From JACVRM01 sp046262315 (GTDB lineage: Bacteria > Actinomycetota > Thermoleophilia > Gaiellales > Gaiellaceae), in the NCBI GenBank assembly GCA_046262315.1, contig JBHEMZ010000054.1, positions 1 to 64,000 on the forward strand: DNA of 64,000 bases. Reading direction: 5' to 3'. The position numbers and the translations under genes are program-made. Shown here one piece after another: positions 22,440 through 31,591 of the stretch (position 1 is its first letter; each line of letters begins with the position of its first letter). The notes under the pieces are model-generated. The model was not told the origin of the DNA and made no database searches. It saw only the letters and a program-made list of their open reading frames with translations.

Positions 22440-23162
22440 ATGGGCAAGGCGCACACGGTGCTCGTCGTCGAGGACGAGGAATCGATTGCCTCGTTCGTCG
22501 CGCTCTATCTGAAGAACGCCGGCTACGACGTCCACACGGCCGCGACCGGTGCAGAGGCGCTCTCCAAGGCGGAGGCGACGAAGCCCTCGATCGTCGTGCT
22601 CGACCTGATGCTCCCGGACGCCGACGGGATCGAGGTCTGCCGCCGCCTCCGGCGCACCTCCGACGTGCCCATTCTGATGCTGACGGCCCGCGACGAGGAC
22701 GTGGACAAGATCATCGGGCTCGAGGTTGGGGCGGACGACTATATGACGAAGCCGTTCAACCCGCGCGAGCTCGTCGCGCGCGTGAAGTCGATCCTGCGCC
22801 GGGCGAACGTCGACCGGCGCCCGCCTGAGAGCCGCCAGATCCGCCATGGCGATCTCTTCGTCGACGCGGGGCGGCGCGAGGCGCGTGTCGGCGAGGACGA
22901 GATCCAGCTCGCGCCGAAGGAGTTCGACCTGCTCTGGGAGCTGCTCGATCACCGCGGTATCGTGCTCACGCGGGACCAGCTCCTCGAGCGCGTCTGGGGC
23001 TACACCTTCGCGGGCGATACGCGCACCGTCGACGTGCACGTCCGGCAGCTCCGCCGCAAGCTCGGGGAGGCGTCGCCGATCGTGACCGTCTGGGGCGTTG
23101 GTTACAAAGTCGGGCCGGCCAGGGGACAAGAGGCCGGCGTCGCCGACCTCTCGTCGAGCTAG
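22440..23162 (+). CDS. OmpR-family response regulator
   Basis: 240 residues. The receiver has acidic residues EDEE at 11-14, phosphoacceptor Asp55 in IVVLDLMLPD, Thr in ILMLTARDE and Lys in DDYMTKPFNP. The C-terminal winged helix shows the family signature KEFDLLWELLDHRGIVLTRD and RTVDVHVRQLRRKLGE. It binds DNA as a dimer after phosphorylation. The partner kinase gene begins 130 nt downstream on the same strand. No signal identifying the stimulus is visible. Confidence 0.95.
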   Translation: MGKAHTVLVVEDEESIASFVALYLKNAGYDVHTAATGAEALSKAEATKPSIVVLDLMLPDADGIEVCRRLRRTSDVPILMLTARDEDVDKIIGLEVGADDYMTKPFNPRELVARVKSILRRANVDRRPPESRQIRHGDLFVDAGRREARVGEDEIQLAPKEFDLLWELLDHRGIVLTRDQLLERVWGYTFAGDTRTVDVHVRQLRRKLGEASPIVTVWGVGYKVGPARGQEAGVADLSSS

Positions 23163-23292
23163 AGGGCCGGTTGCGGTGTGCGTGATCCACTCGGAGGTTC
23201 GGGCTGAACGACCGCTGACGCGCGCCAGCGTCCGCGGGTTGGCCTCTCGCGAAACGCCGTCCACGTATCGCGCGGCCCGAAGGGGCGCGTGA

Positions 23293-24681
23293 ATGCGCTC
23301 ACTTCGCTTCCGCCTGCCGGCGCTCTTCCTGATCGGGATCGTGCTGTCAGGCCTGGTAGCGGCCGCGACGGCGGTCGGGCTGTTCCAGAACTACGTCGAG
23401 ACCCGCACGCGCAACGAGCTCCGTCGCGAGGCGAGCGGGCTGGCCAGCCTCTACGGTCAGCAGGCGATCCGCGCGCAAGACGAGGACCGCCCGCCGGCCG
23501 AGTTCGCCGTCAGGGAGCTCGAGCGCGCGAGTGGGAACCGCCTCTTCTACGTGGGCGCGTCCATCGACACGAGCAGCAAGTCGGGGACGCTGGGCCTGCC
23601 CCGGCTGTCCGAGGAGTTCGTCCCGGACTGGCGTCTCGGCCGCATCCGCACGTTCGACTTCGTCCCGCCGGGAGCCGATGAGACGTACTTCGCCGTCTCG
23701 CACCCGGTCAAGCTCGCGGGCAGGCTGTTCGGGGCGCTGGTCGTCGCTACGCCGAAGGACGAGCTGCGGGACCGCTGGATGACGCTGATGGAGCGCCTGG
23801 CGCTGGCGTTCATCGTGGGCATCCTCGTCGCGGGAGCGCTTGCGTGGTACCTGTCGCGGCGCATCACGAAGCCCGTGCTTGCGCTCACGAAGGCAGCGGA
23901 CGAGATCGCCGCGCGCAACTACGGCGTGGAGGTGCCGCACGTGCCGGGAGGCGGCGAGATCGGCGACCTGGCCGAGCGCTTCGGCGAGATGGCCACCCGA
24001 CTGGCCGAGGCGGAGGCGCTCGAGCGCAATTTCCTCATGACGGTCTCGCACGAGCTGCGCACGCCGCTGACCGCGATCCGCGGGCACGTGGAGGCGCTCC
24101 GCGAGGGGCTCGTGGACGATCCCGAGCTGCGCGCGCGCTCGCTCGACGTCGTCGCCGCCGAGACGGGACGGCTCGAGCGGCTCGTCGGCGACGTGCTCGA
24201 CCTGGCAAAGCTCGACACGCGGCGCTTCACGGTGCTGCACGAGGAGGTCGACATGGGCCGGCTGCTGGAGCGTGCGTACGAGGCATTCGGCGAGGAGGCG
24301 CGGCGGCGCGAGATCGACTATCGCGCCGATGTGGCCGCGCGGCCGGTGATCGTGTCGGACGGCGACCGTGTGCTCCAGATCATCTCCAACCTGCTCACGA
24401 ATGCGTTCCGCTGGACGCCCGACGGCGGCACGGTCGAGCTGGCACTCTCGCAGTCGAATGGCGCGGTCTCGGTCGCGGTGGCGGACTCAGGGCCGGGCAT
24501 CCCGTCGGAGGAGCGCGAGCGCATCTTCCGTCCGTTCTTCACGCGCGACGGCGGCGGGACGGGGCTCGGTCTCGCGATCGCGCGCGAGCTGGCGGCCGCG
24601 CTCGGCGGGCGCATCGAGCTGGACAGCGAGCCCGGACGCGGAAGCCGCTTCGAGCTCGTGCTGCCGGCGCCGCGGGTCTAG
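23293..24681 (+). CDS. Sensor histidine kinase
   Basis: 462 residues. TM1 about residues 9-31, an extracytoplasmic sensor of about 135 residues with no recognised domain, and TM2 about 167-187. A HAMP domain follows (SRRITKPVLALTKAADEIAA), then HisKA with phosphorylated His253 in VSHELRTPLTAI. The ATPase domain has the N box (ISNLLTNAFRWTPDGG), DSGPGIP and GTGLGLAIARELAAALGG. It should phosphorylate the response regulator encoded just upstream. The stop overlaps the converging gene at a CTAG. Confidence 0.95.
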   Translation: MRSLRFRLPALFLIGIVLSGLVAAATAVGLFQNYVETRTRNELRREASGLASLYGQQAIRAQDEDRPPAEFAVRELERASGNRLFYVGASIDTSSKSGTLGLPRLSEEFVPDWRLGRIRTFDFVPPGADETYFAVSHPVKLAGRLFGALVVATPKDELRDRWMTLMERLALAFIVGILVAGALAWYLSRRITKPVLALTKAADEIAARNYGVEVPHVPGGGEIGDLAERFGEMATRLAEAEALERNFLMTVSHELRTPLTAIRGHVEALREGLVDDPELRARSLDVVAAETGRLERLVGDVLDLAKLDTRRFTVLHEEVDMGRLLERAYEAFGEEARRREIDYRADVAARPVIVSDGDRVLQIISNLLTNAFRWTPDGGTVELALSQSNGAVSVAVADSGPGIPSEERERIFRPFFTRDGGGTGLGLAIARELAAALGGRIELDSEPGRGSRFELVLPAPRV

Positions 24682-25121
24682 GTGGCCCGGCGCTCTTCAA
24701 TGCGGTAGACGATCGCCCCGCTCGACGATTCGAGGCCGCGCTCGATGCGGGCGAGGCGGCGGTCCGCGCCCTCCCAGCTCGACGAGATGAGGTCGACGAG
24801 CAGCGCGAGGTCGTCGAGACGGGCGCGCCGCTCGGCGCCGATCTGGCCTTCGAGCCGCTCGAGGCGGCGAATGGAATGGCCGGCGAGTCCGCGCACCTCG
24901 GCCATCTGGCGCGCCACCGGCAGCGCCTCGGCTCGCATGCCGTCGCGGACGGCGTTTCCGACACGATCGGGCAGGGATGCCTCGAGGTTGGCCGCGAGCT
25001 CCGCGAGCGACTCAACCTGCGCCCGCGTGCGCTCGAGGGCTGTGTCCACGTCGGCTGTGTTGGTGCGCTCGCGGGCCACTTCGGCGAGCCGCTGGTTGGC
25101 TCTCTCGAGGGCGTCGTCCAT
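24678..25121 (-). CDS. Small coiled-coil protein
   Basis: 147 residues with no cysteine and almost continuous heptad-type helix: LERANQRLAEVARERTNTAD, LERTRAQVESLAELAANLEA, IRRLERLEGQIGAERRARLD. No membrane segment or known domain. The ATG at 25121 stands 27 nt from the divergent queA start, and the stop shares a CTAG with the kinase stop. Function unknown; shape suggests a structural or scaffold role. Confidence 0.65.
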   Translation of the reverse strand: MDDALERANQRLAEVARERTNTADVDTALERTRAQVESLAELAANLEASLPDRVGNAVRDGMRAEALPVARQMAEVRGLAGHSIRRLERLEGQIGAERRARLDDLALLVDLISSSWEGADRRLARIERGLESSSGAIVYRIEERRAT

Positions 25122-25129
25122 GCGTGAGC

Positions 25130-25139
25130 ACGCTAGCGT
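25130..25139. promoter_or_regulatory. Palindromic divergent promoter core
   Basis: ACGCTAGCGT is a perfect palindrome. On each strand it contains TAGCGT: the copy facing queA ends 9 nt before its ATG, and the other ends 8 nt before the ATG at 25121. It may act as a shared -10 for both genes. Confidence 0.35.
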
Positions 25140-25148
25140 TCGTGTCGG

Positions 25149-26087
25149 ATGAGGTCCGACGAGCTTGACTACGAGCTTCCGCCGGAGCTGATCGCCCAGC
25201 GTCCCGTCGAGCGGCGTGACCAGTCGCGGCTGCTCGTCTACGACCGTGCCACGCGGGAGGTGCGCCACCGGCGCTTCGCGGAGCTGCCGGAGGAGCTCAC
25301 CGACGAGCTCGTCGTCGTGAACGACACGCGCGTAATCCCGGCGCGCATCCGCGCGCGGCGGGCGAGCGGGGGAGAGGCCGAGGTGCTGCTGCTCGAGCCG
25401 CTCGGCGGCGGCGAGTGGGAGGCGCTCGCGCGGCCGTCGAAGCGCCTGCGCCCCGGTCACCGCGTCGGCCCCGCGGAGCTCATCGAGTTGCTCGCCGAGG
25501 GGCGCTGGCGCGTCCGTCTCGAGGGAGAGCCGGCGGGCGAGACCCCGCTGCCGCCGTACATCGACGAGCCGCTCGCCGACCCGGAGCGCTACCAGACGGT
25601 CTACGCCGACGCGGCGGGGTCGGCGGCGGCGCCGACGGCGGGGCTGCACTTCACCGAGGAATTGCTCGCACGGCTCGACGTCGAACGCGTCACCCTCCAC
25701 GTCGGCCTCGACACGTTTCGGCCGATCGCGGCCGACCGCGTCGATGAGCATCGCCTCCACAGCGAGCGCTATCAGGTCGCCGCCTCTGCGTGGGAGCGGA
25801 TCCGTGCGGCGCGACGCGTGCTCGCGGTGGGCACGACGACGGTGCGTGTGCTCGAGTCGCTCGCGCGGAGCGCGCCGCTCGCCGGCCGCACTGACCTGTT
25901 CGTGCAGCCCGGGTTCGCGTTCGCGCGTGTGGACGCGCTGTTGACGAATTTTCACCTGCCGCGCTCGACGCTGCTCGCGCTCGTGATGGCGTTCGCCGGC
26001 GTCGAGGAGACGCGCGAGCTCTACCGCCTGGCAATCGCCGATCGGTACCGCTTCTATTCGTTCGGCGACGCAATGTTGATCCGCTGA
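25149..26087 (+). CDS. queA: S-adenosylmethionine:tRNA ribosyltransferase-isomerase
   Basis: Transfers and rearranges the ribosyl part of SAM onto preQ1 in tRNA to give epoxyqueuosine, the step before QueG. 312 residues, slightly shorter than the usual 340-350. Family stretches are ELPPELIAQRPVERRDQSRL, VVVNDTRVIPARI, PLPPYI, SAAAPTAGLHFTEELL, TLHVGLDTFRPI, VGTTTVRVLE and LLTNFHLPRSTLLALVMAF. tgt, the gene for the preceding step, is normally close; here it begins 6.1 kb downstream. Confidence 0.95.
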   Translation: MRSDELDYELPPELIAQRPVERRDQSRLLVYDRATREVRHRRFAELPEELTDELVVVNDTRVIPARIRARRASGGEAEVLLLEPLGGGEWEALARPSKRLRPGHRVGPAELIELLAEGRWRVRLEGEPAGETPLPPYIDEPLADPERYQTVYADAAGSAAAPTAGLHFTEELLARLDVERVTLHVGLDTFRPIAADRVDEHRLHSERYQVAASAWERIRAARRVLAVGTTTVRVLESLARSAPLAGRTDLFVQPGFAFARVDALLTNFHLPRSTLLALVMAFAGVEETRELYRLAIADRYRFYSFGDAMLIR

Positions 26088-26131
26088 AAGTCCGCCGCCG
26101 CTCCGCGGCGGCATGACGACTTTCAGCGGAT
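26079..26131. terminator. Two-level hairpin over the queA stop codon
   Basis: A 14-bp outer stem (ATCCGCTGAAAGTC with its complement at 26118-26131) encloses an 8-bp inner stem (GCCGCCGC, loop TCC). It includes the queA TGA. No T-run follows. It can act as an RNA 3' end in either direction, or be a repeat-type element at the insertion border. Confidence 0.55.
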
Positions 26132-26138
26132 TCGAAGA

Positions 26139-26185
26139 TCACGACGCGTCTACGCGCGTCGTGACTGCGGCGGGGGAACCCCGCC
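26139..26185. repeat. Further hairpins in the queA downstream gap
   Basis: TCACGACGCG pairs with 26155-26164 across a 6-nt loop; GGCGGGG (26169-26175) pairs with CCCCGCC (26179-26185). With the neighbouring structure this makes three to four hairpins within 107 nt, typical of intergenic mosaic repeats. The next 45 nt are G-rich with no gene. Confidence 0.5.
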
Positions 26186-26234
26186 TCCGTCGGTGGGGGA
26201 GGCTGAGCCGGCAGCGGGCGTAGGCACCACCCCG

Positions 26235-26628
26235 GCGCCGGGCCGTTTGCCTGGAGGTCTACGGTGGCGCCGTACTCGCGCGTCGCCCTCGATCTTGGCC
26301 GCGCTCGCGACTCTCCACATCACGACAAGGCAGTCGACGCCTTCTAGCGCCGCGGCGTGACGGGAGCGCCTGAGCGGTGGTTGGCCGCCGAGATCCCGAT
26401 CACGCCGGCGCGCTTCTCGTCCGCCGTCAACGCGGCTAGGTTGGTGAGCGCGCCACGCGGCTTGAACGACCCCATGCGCTGGAACAGCTCGGCCTCGAGG
26501 CGCACGTCGGCGCCGGTCCGCCGCGACAGCGTCGCGGACGTGAGCGTCGGCGTGCGGTGCAGACGCCGTTCAACCGCCTCGCGGGCGCGGTGAGCATCGT
26601 CCGGCGACGGGAAACGGCACGTGCCGAT
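26235..26628 (-). pseudogene. Decayed threonine dehydratase-like gene
   Basis: On the minus strand about 70 codons read without a break from FPSPDDAHRAREAVERRLHR through RTGADVRLEAELFQ and GSFKPRGALTNLAALT, which carries the PLP lysine. They continue to VIGISAANH. Two extra bases then break the frame (expected AQAL, then HAAALEGVDCLVVMW). A third extra base lies between AAKIE and ATREYGATVDLQANGP, where homology stops in the hairpin region. No start codon precedes the first block. So the 5' end, the interior and the last two thirds are all lost. Order and content match fold type II threonine/serine dehydratases. Confidence 0.8.
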
Positions 26629-26672
26629 CGTAGGCCAGACCCGCGGACCGCCTCAGCGGCGTGCGTAGGCGC

Positions 26673-29600
26673 TCATGGGGCGCAGAGGGTCTTCCCGTTC
26701 AGGAAGAACGCTTCGTGGACGTCGGTCGGCCCTGACCCCTGGACGATGCCGCCGCCCGCGATGTAGATGCCACCGTCGCAAACCGCGGCTTGGACGCCGT
26801 GCCGCGCCGTCGGCATCGGCGAGAGCGCCCGCCAAGAGTTCGCGCCCGGGTCGTAGGCCTCCACGGTGTTGAACACCTTGCCGCCGCCCTCGCCGCCGAT
26901 GACGACAATCTCGCCGCCCATCGCGGTCGCGGCGAAGCCGCCGCGCGCCGTCGGCAGCGGCGCGAAGCCGGTCTTCCACGAGCCGGACGGGAAGTCGTAC
27001 GCGTCGTTGGCGGTCGTCGTGGCATTGATGTCCTTGTTGCGTCCGCCGATCGCCCAGAACTTGCCGTTGAGAACGACGGCGTGGAAGTGGTCGCGTGCGC
27101 GCGGCATGTCCGGCAGCTGCTGCCACGTGTTCGCAACCGGGTCGTACACGTCGAACCACGGGACCGCGATGCCGTTGTTCAAGCCGCCGGCGTAGTAGAT
27201 CTTGCCGTTGTGCACGGCGACCCCGCCTGCGCCGCGCGGCCTCGGCATCGGCGCCCCCTGCGTGAACGTGTTCGTCGTCGGGTTGTAGACGTAGACCGAG
27301 GCCACTGCCGGCGACGGCCACGACGCGAGTCCGCCGACGTAGTAGATCCGCGCCCCGTACTCGACGCCTTGAATGTGGTCGAGCGCGGCCGGGAGCGGCG
27401 CGACCTCCGTCCACGAGTCGACCGCGGGGTCGTACGCGTACTGATTCGTCCCACCGCCGGCGAGGTACAGCTTCCCGCCCGCTTGCACGAACGAGACCTC
27501 CTGCCGCGCGACCGGGAGCTTCCCGCGACTCTCCCACGAGCCCACCGGCTTGCCGCTGCCGTCGAGGACCTCGATGAAGTCCCAGCTTGCCGGGAACTCC
27601 GGCGCGGGGCCTGCCGAGGTGGAGATGATGCCGACCGCGAGGCCCCTCGTCGCCGTGAACCAGCCGGCGGGGATCGGCTCGGCGGCACCGAGCAGAGTTC
27701 GCGTACCGGGCGTCCCGTCGATCGTCACGACGTAACTGGGCTGGACGGTCTTCGCAGCCACGTTGACCTCGAAGTAGAGATCGATCGCGCTCGGGCCGGG
27801 CAGCGCGACCGCAGACGTGCGCGCCGCGCTCGTCACGGCGCCCGCCTCCTTGAGGAAGGCGACGGCCCCGGGGCCGCCGTTCGCCGAGACGACGATCTTC
27901 ACGTAGTTGTCTTGGTCGCCGGCCCCGACGAAGAGGCCCATCGACTGGTTGCCCTGCGGCACGAGACCGGCGAAGGGGGCGAGGACGCGTGTGTGTGCCG
28001 TGAACGAGCCGCTCGTCGGGGGCTTGACGCCGAACTGGAAACCGTACTTCTGCGTGTTCGTCGTTCCGAGCGCGTCGCCCTCGGCCACCTTGTCGACCGT
28101 CGTCACGCCCGCGGCGCCGCCCGCCGTCATGTTGGCCGGGTCGAACAGCGACTCGTAGTTCGCCGTCCCGTTCGTCATCAACCCGGTGAATCCGAGCCCG
28201 AGGAGGCCGCCGGCGCGCGGCGCGTCGTTGTCCCACGAGTACCGAACCGGAATCGTCGTCGCGGTTCCGTTGGTGCCGTCGACGGCGAACGGGTCGGACG
28301 TGTCAGGAAGCGTGTCGTTGTCGTCGTCCGGGTCGTTGAGGTCCGAGATCTTGTCTCCGTCGGCGTCCTTGGGCACGTCGGCCGCCGAGCACGGGCTCGT
28401 CCCGTTGTCGATCTCGTCGGCGTTCTTGAACCCGTCGCCGTCCTCGTCGCTCGTCCACGAGTCGACGCCCGTGCAGGTGATCGGTGCAGCGCCGCCGAGG
28501 TCGTTCGGCTCGAAGACCACGATCGAGCCGTTGCCGTGGTCTCCGACCCAGATCGTCCCCGGGAACGTGGTGCCGTCCCCCAGCGTCGTGACGTCGAGCG
28601 GCACCGAGCCGACGGTCGAGAACAGCGCCTGCTTGAGCGTCACCGCGTTCCCGGAGCTCGAAAGCTCGATCCGGTAGATCTTGTTGTCGAACGACGCGGT
28701 GAGGAGATCGCCCTTCAGGGCGCCGCCGAAGTTCGAGGCCGTGTACTCCGTCAAGCCGTTGGTCGAGGCGGAGAAGCTCGTAAGCGCCCCGCGCACCGAG
28801 GGCGGGCGGTAGTCGCATTCCACGGGATTTGCGGTTGGCACGGGCGACTGCTTGTTGAACGTGTTGGACTGGTTGCCGCGAGTCGGGTTCGGATGGCCAC
28901 CGTAGTAACCGGCGGCGGAGACGAAGTGCAGGGTGTCCGGTTCGGTCGCCCCCGCCTCGCTGATCTCGTTGGTGCAGACGCCGGAGGGTCCCTCGTTCTT
29001 CGGGATACCGCCCCATCCGGCGTTTCCGCCGTTGTCGATGGTGTACATCCGTCCGCTCGACGTGAGGACGAGGTCGTACGCGTTCCTGAAGCCCGCGGCG
29101 TACACCTGCACCGGGCCGCCTGCGACGACCTTCGCCTGGTTCGTGCCATCGTTTCCGCCGAAGGGGTCGTACTTGTCGGCCTTGCCCTTGCCCGTCAGCG
29201 TCGGCAGGTCGTACGTCGTGTTGCCGATGGCACCGAGGTTGATCTTCAGAATCGCCGCCGACAGCGCGAATTCAGGCAGCAGCGCAAAGTTGTTCGACGG
29301 CGCGCCCTCGTTGGTGTTCCCGCCCTGCGCGACGTACAGCATGTTGGTCGCGGCGTCGAACTGCATGCCGTTTGCCGAGTGGTTCTCTTCGGAGCGCGGC
29401 AGGCCGCGAACGAGGTCGAGCTTCTGCCACGACGAGCCAGTCCACGTCAAACGAGACACCAGGCTGGAGTTCGTGTCGAGGCCGAGGTCCACCCCGGCGG
29501 GACCCGAGCCGATTCTCGGGTCACTCGATGTCGCGTAGATCACCGGGTTCGCCGCCGTGCCCGTGACGAGGATGCCGGTCACGATGCGAGTCATCACGCT

Positions 29601-30791
29601 CGGGTTCGGCCTGCCGTCGTCGTTGTGGTTCGGGATGTCCCGGATTCCCGTAAGCGTCTCGGTGGCGCTGACCGAGTACGCGTTCGGCCCGTTGCGCTTG
29701 ACGGTGTAAATCTTGATCAGGCCATCGAGTTGGGCAACGTAGAGCCGCCCGTCGGGGCCGAACTGGAGCGACGTTACCTGCGACGACGTCTCGCCAGCGA
29801 GCAGACTCTTTCCGAAGCCGATCGGCGCGGCGGCGCCGGCTTGACCGCTCAACGGGATCGAGACCGTGTTCGCGCCGGACTGGGCGACGTGGAGCATCGC
29901 CGACTTGGCGCCCATCGTCGTGGGAGCAAACGTCACGTTGAGCGCCGCCGACGCGCCCGGTGCCAGCGTCACGCTGCCGGCGTCGTCAAAGGAGTCCTTG
30001 AACTGCGCCGCCTCGACGCCCGTGATCGAAGTCGAGTCGATGACAATCGCGGGGTCACCGGCACTGCCGACGTTCGTCAGCGTCACCTGCTTCTGGCCCG
30101 TCTGACCCACCGAGACCGACCCAAAGGAGACGTTTGTCGGCAGCGCACCGAGCTGGTTCGGCGCCGCCGCGACGATCTCGATGCCGTTGACCGCAGGGTT
30201 TTGGACGACGTGGCCGAAGTCGACGTCCAGCGAAGCGTCGCTCTTGACGAGAATTCGCTTGACGACACCCTTGTTGCCACCCACCGCGGCGTAGACGTCG
30301 TAGTCGTCGAGAGCGAGCTTGCCCTCGACGGAGACGTCGAAGACCCGGTTGCCGACGGCCATCGCGCCGCTGTAGATCTCCGCCAGGTAGAGCCGTACCT
30401 CGTAGGCGCCCGCCTCGACCGGGAGATCCCACTGCATCTCCGGCGCCGTGACGGGGTCCCAGCGCTCCGTCTGGAAGACCGCGGCGGGGGTGCCTACCGG
30501 GACGGACGGATCCGTCACGTTGATCGCGGTCGACGTTGCGTAGGTCTTCGTCGCCGACGAGTTCGAGTACGGGGAAGGCGCGGTTGCTGTATCAGCCGTC
30601 CAGCCCGTTAGAGTCGGGCCGCCGACATTGATGCGGTGGACGACGGAGCCCGGCGTGGCGGTCATTCCGGCCGACGCGAGCAGGCCCGCGAGTACGAAAG
30701 CGACCGCAGCTAGCTTCACCACTCCCCCGTGCCGGCTTCGACCACCGACTCGGCCGATCACGAGCCGAAGCCCGCATACGACTCGCGGCAC
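26673..30791 (-). CDS. Giant exported multidomain protein (malectin, propeller, calcium repeats, kelch)
   Basis: 1,372 residues. Signal segment VVKLAAVAFVLAGLLASAGM at about 24-43 after a basic start. A malectin-like domain (about 50-210) is followed by an ASH/choice-of-anchor domain near 215-325 (FGSVSVGQTGQKQVTLTNVG). A glucose/sorbosone-dehydrogenase-type propeller lies near 330-770 (FGPDGRLYVAQLDGLIKIY, FRNAYDLVLTSSGRMYTID). Calcium-binding thrombospondin-3-like repeats follow near 790-850 (DEDGDGFKNADEIDNG, DADGDKISDLNDPDDDNDT). Then come a lectin-like sandwich and five to six kelch motifs to the end. It probably binds or processes extracellular glycan. There is no LPXTG or C-terminal anchor. 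The GTG start is 7 nt behind TAGCCT; GTGs at 30722/30719 are alternatives. Confidence 0.85.
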   Translation of the reverse strand: MPRVVCGLRLVIGRVGGRSRHGGVVKLAAVAFVLAGLLASAGMTATPGSVVHRINVGGPTLTGWTADTATAPSPYSNSSATKTYATSTAINVTDPSVPVGTPAAVFQTERWDPVTAPEMQWDLPVEAGAYEVRLYLAEIYSGAMAVGNRVFDVSVEGKLALDDYDVYAAVGGNKGVVKRILVKSDASLDVDFGHVVQNPAVNGIEIVAAAPNQLGALPTNVSFGSVSVGQTGQKQVTLTNVGSAGDPAIVIDSTSITGVEAAQFKDSFDDAGSVTLAPGASAALNVTFAPTTMGAKSAMLHVAQSGANTVSIPLSGQAGAAAPIGFGKSLLAGETSSQVTSLQFGPDGRLYVAQLDGLIKIYTVKRNGPNAYSVSATETLTGIRDIPNHNDDGRPNPSVMTRIVTGILVTGTAANPVIYATSSDPRIGSGPAGVDLGLDTNSSLVSRLTWTGSSWQKLDLVRGLPRSEENHSANGMQFDAATNMLYVAQGGNTNEGAPSNNFALLPEFALSAAILKINLGAIGNTTYDLPTLTGKGKADKYDPFGGNDGTNQAKVVAGGPVQVYAAGFRNAYDLVLTSSGRMYTIDNGGNAGWGGIPKNEGPSGVCTNEISEAGATEPDTLHFVSAAGYYGGHPNPTRGNQSNTFNKQSPVPTANPVECDYRPPSVRGALTSFSASTNGLTEYTASNFGGALKGDLLTASFDNKIYRIELSSSGNAVTLKQALFSTVGSVPLDVTTLGDGTTFPGTIWVGDHGNGSIVVFEPNDLGGAAPITCTGVDSWTSDEDGDGFKNADEIDNGTSPCSAADVPKDADGDKISDLNDPDDDNDTLPDTSDPFAVDGTNGTATTIPVRYSWDNDAPRAGGLLGLGFTGLMTNGTANYESLFDPANMTAGGAAGVTTVDKVAEGDALGTTNTQKYGFQFGVKPPTSGSFTAHTRVLAPFAGLVPQGNQSMGLFVGAGDQDNYVKIVVSANGGPGAVAFLKEAGAVTSAARTSAVALPGPSAIDLYFEVNVAAKTVQPSYVVTIDGTPGTRTLLGAAEPIPAGWFTATRGLAVGIISTSAGPAPEFPASWDFIEVLDGSGKPVGSWESRGKLPVARQEVSFVQAGGKLYLAGGGTNQYAYDPAVDSWTEVAPLPAALDHIQGVEYGARIYYVGGLASWPSPAVASVYVYNPTTNTFTQGAPMPRPRGAGGVAVHNGKIYYAGGLNNGIAVPWFDVYDPVANTWQQLPDMPRARDHFHAVVLNGKFWAIGGRNKDINATTTANDAYDFPSGSWKTGFAPLPTARGGFAATAMGGEIVVIGGEGGGKVFNTVEAYDPGANSWRALSPMPTARHGVQAAVCDGGIYIAGGGIVQGSGPTDVHEAFFLNGKTLCAP

Positions 30792-30798
30792 GAGAACG

Positions 30799-30804
30799 AG
30801 GCTA
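30799..30804 (-). promoter_or_regulatory. -10 element of the giant exoprotein gene
   Basis: On the minus strand TAGCCT ends 7 nt before the GTG at 30791, which supports the longer reading frame. Confidence 0.4.
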
Positions 30805-31568
30805 CGGTGACGACGTGGTAATCAGCAGCGTCTCGAACGCCGGCGTCGCGTCGCTCCGGCGAGGCGGAGTGCGATGAGGCGCTCCCGCGCTTGCTCGTTA
30901 TCGATCCTCCTCGTCCAAAAGCGTCGTTTCTCACCACGAGTAGTGATTACCATATGGCACCACGGCTAAGGGTCTCAACCCAAGCGCGGCAGCGGCGAGC
31001 GCCGCTGCGAGCAGGACGAGCGCGATTGCGCAAGCCATCTAGTCGCTGGACGCTCACGGTGACCGCCGGTCAGACCGCGACCGCGACGATGACGCTCGTC
31101 CGCAACTGGGCGTCGACATCACGGTGAAGCTGGGTGGAGGAGCATGCTTCGTGCGGGCGCTGAACCGGCCGTCGCCGTGGCGGCGTTCGTCGTCGCCGAC
31201 CTGCCGGCCGCGGACGCCGTGCCCTTGACGCCCATCGTCAGGAGCCCGTCGCGCGTGTTGTTGAGGCCGCCGGGACCTGGCGGAACGTGAGGACGTGGCC
31301 GTCGCTGCCTGTGAGCGGGCGCGGTCAGCTGTCCGTCTTGAGGCTGTCGAGCAACGCGAGCCGGAAGAGCGCCTTGTTCGCGGCCAGCCAGTTTCCGCGC
31401 CGCTGCCTCCGCGGTCACCCCGGACGCGGTTCCGAGAAGCCGGATGCGGTCGAACCTACTCCACTCGGGCGAAAAGGGAAAATTGCTATCGGTCCGAGCG
31501 CGATCGGACGCGCCCCCCGCAGCCCCGCCTTTAGTGGAGGTATGGAGCCCGTTCCCGGCGCATGTTTT
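30805..31568. other. Gene-poor, probably decayed stretch
   Basis: No convincing complete gene. A plus-strand piece near 31035-31125 reads SRWTLTVTAGQTATATMTLV then RNWA, like the linker before a C-terminal domain of secreted peptidases. A minus-strand piece near 31300-31380 reads KALFRLALLDSLKTDS. Both break off quickly. Around 30890-30960 the base composition is lower in GC than its surroundings. I read the stretch as remnants of lost genes. Confidence 0.45.
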
Positions 31569-31586
31569 GCACATGTGTTAATGTGC
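31569..31586. promoter_or_regulatory. Probable VapB operator over the vapBC -10
   Basis: GCACAT and ATGTGC are separated by 6 nt. TAATGT at 31579-31584, 7 nt before the vapB ATG, lies across the centre and right arm, so binding would block transcription. Ribbon-helix-helix antitoxins usually repress their own operon at such inverted repeats. Confidence 0.6.
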
Positions 31587-31591
31587 TGGCC

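Noticed and set aside
23163..23292. Separate small gene between response regulator and kinase
   Set aside because: No start with a ribosome site and no coherent coding pattern; treated as a 130-nt spacer.
26790..30611. 1,273-codon open frame opposite the giant exoprotein
   Set aside because: Its translation is low-complexity Arg/Val/Asp sequence with no fold, whereas the other strand shows a signal peptide and recognisable domains.
31035..31125. Secreted peptidase C-terminal domain remnant
   Set aside because: Only about 27 residues resemble the linker and nothing after them continues the domain, so it is mentioned within the decayed stretch and not called as a pseudogene.
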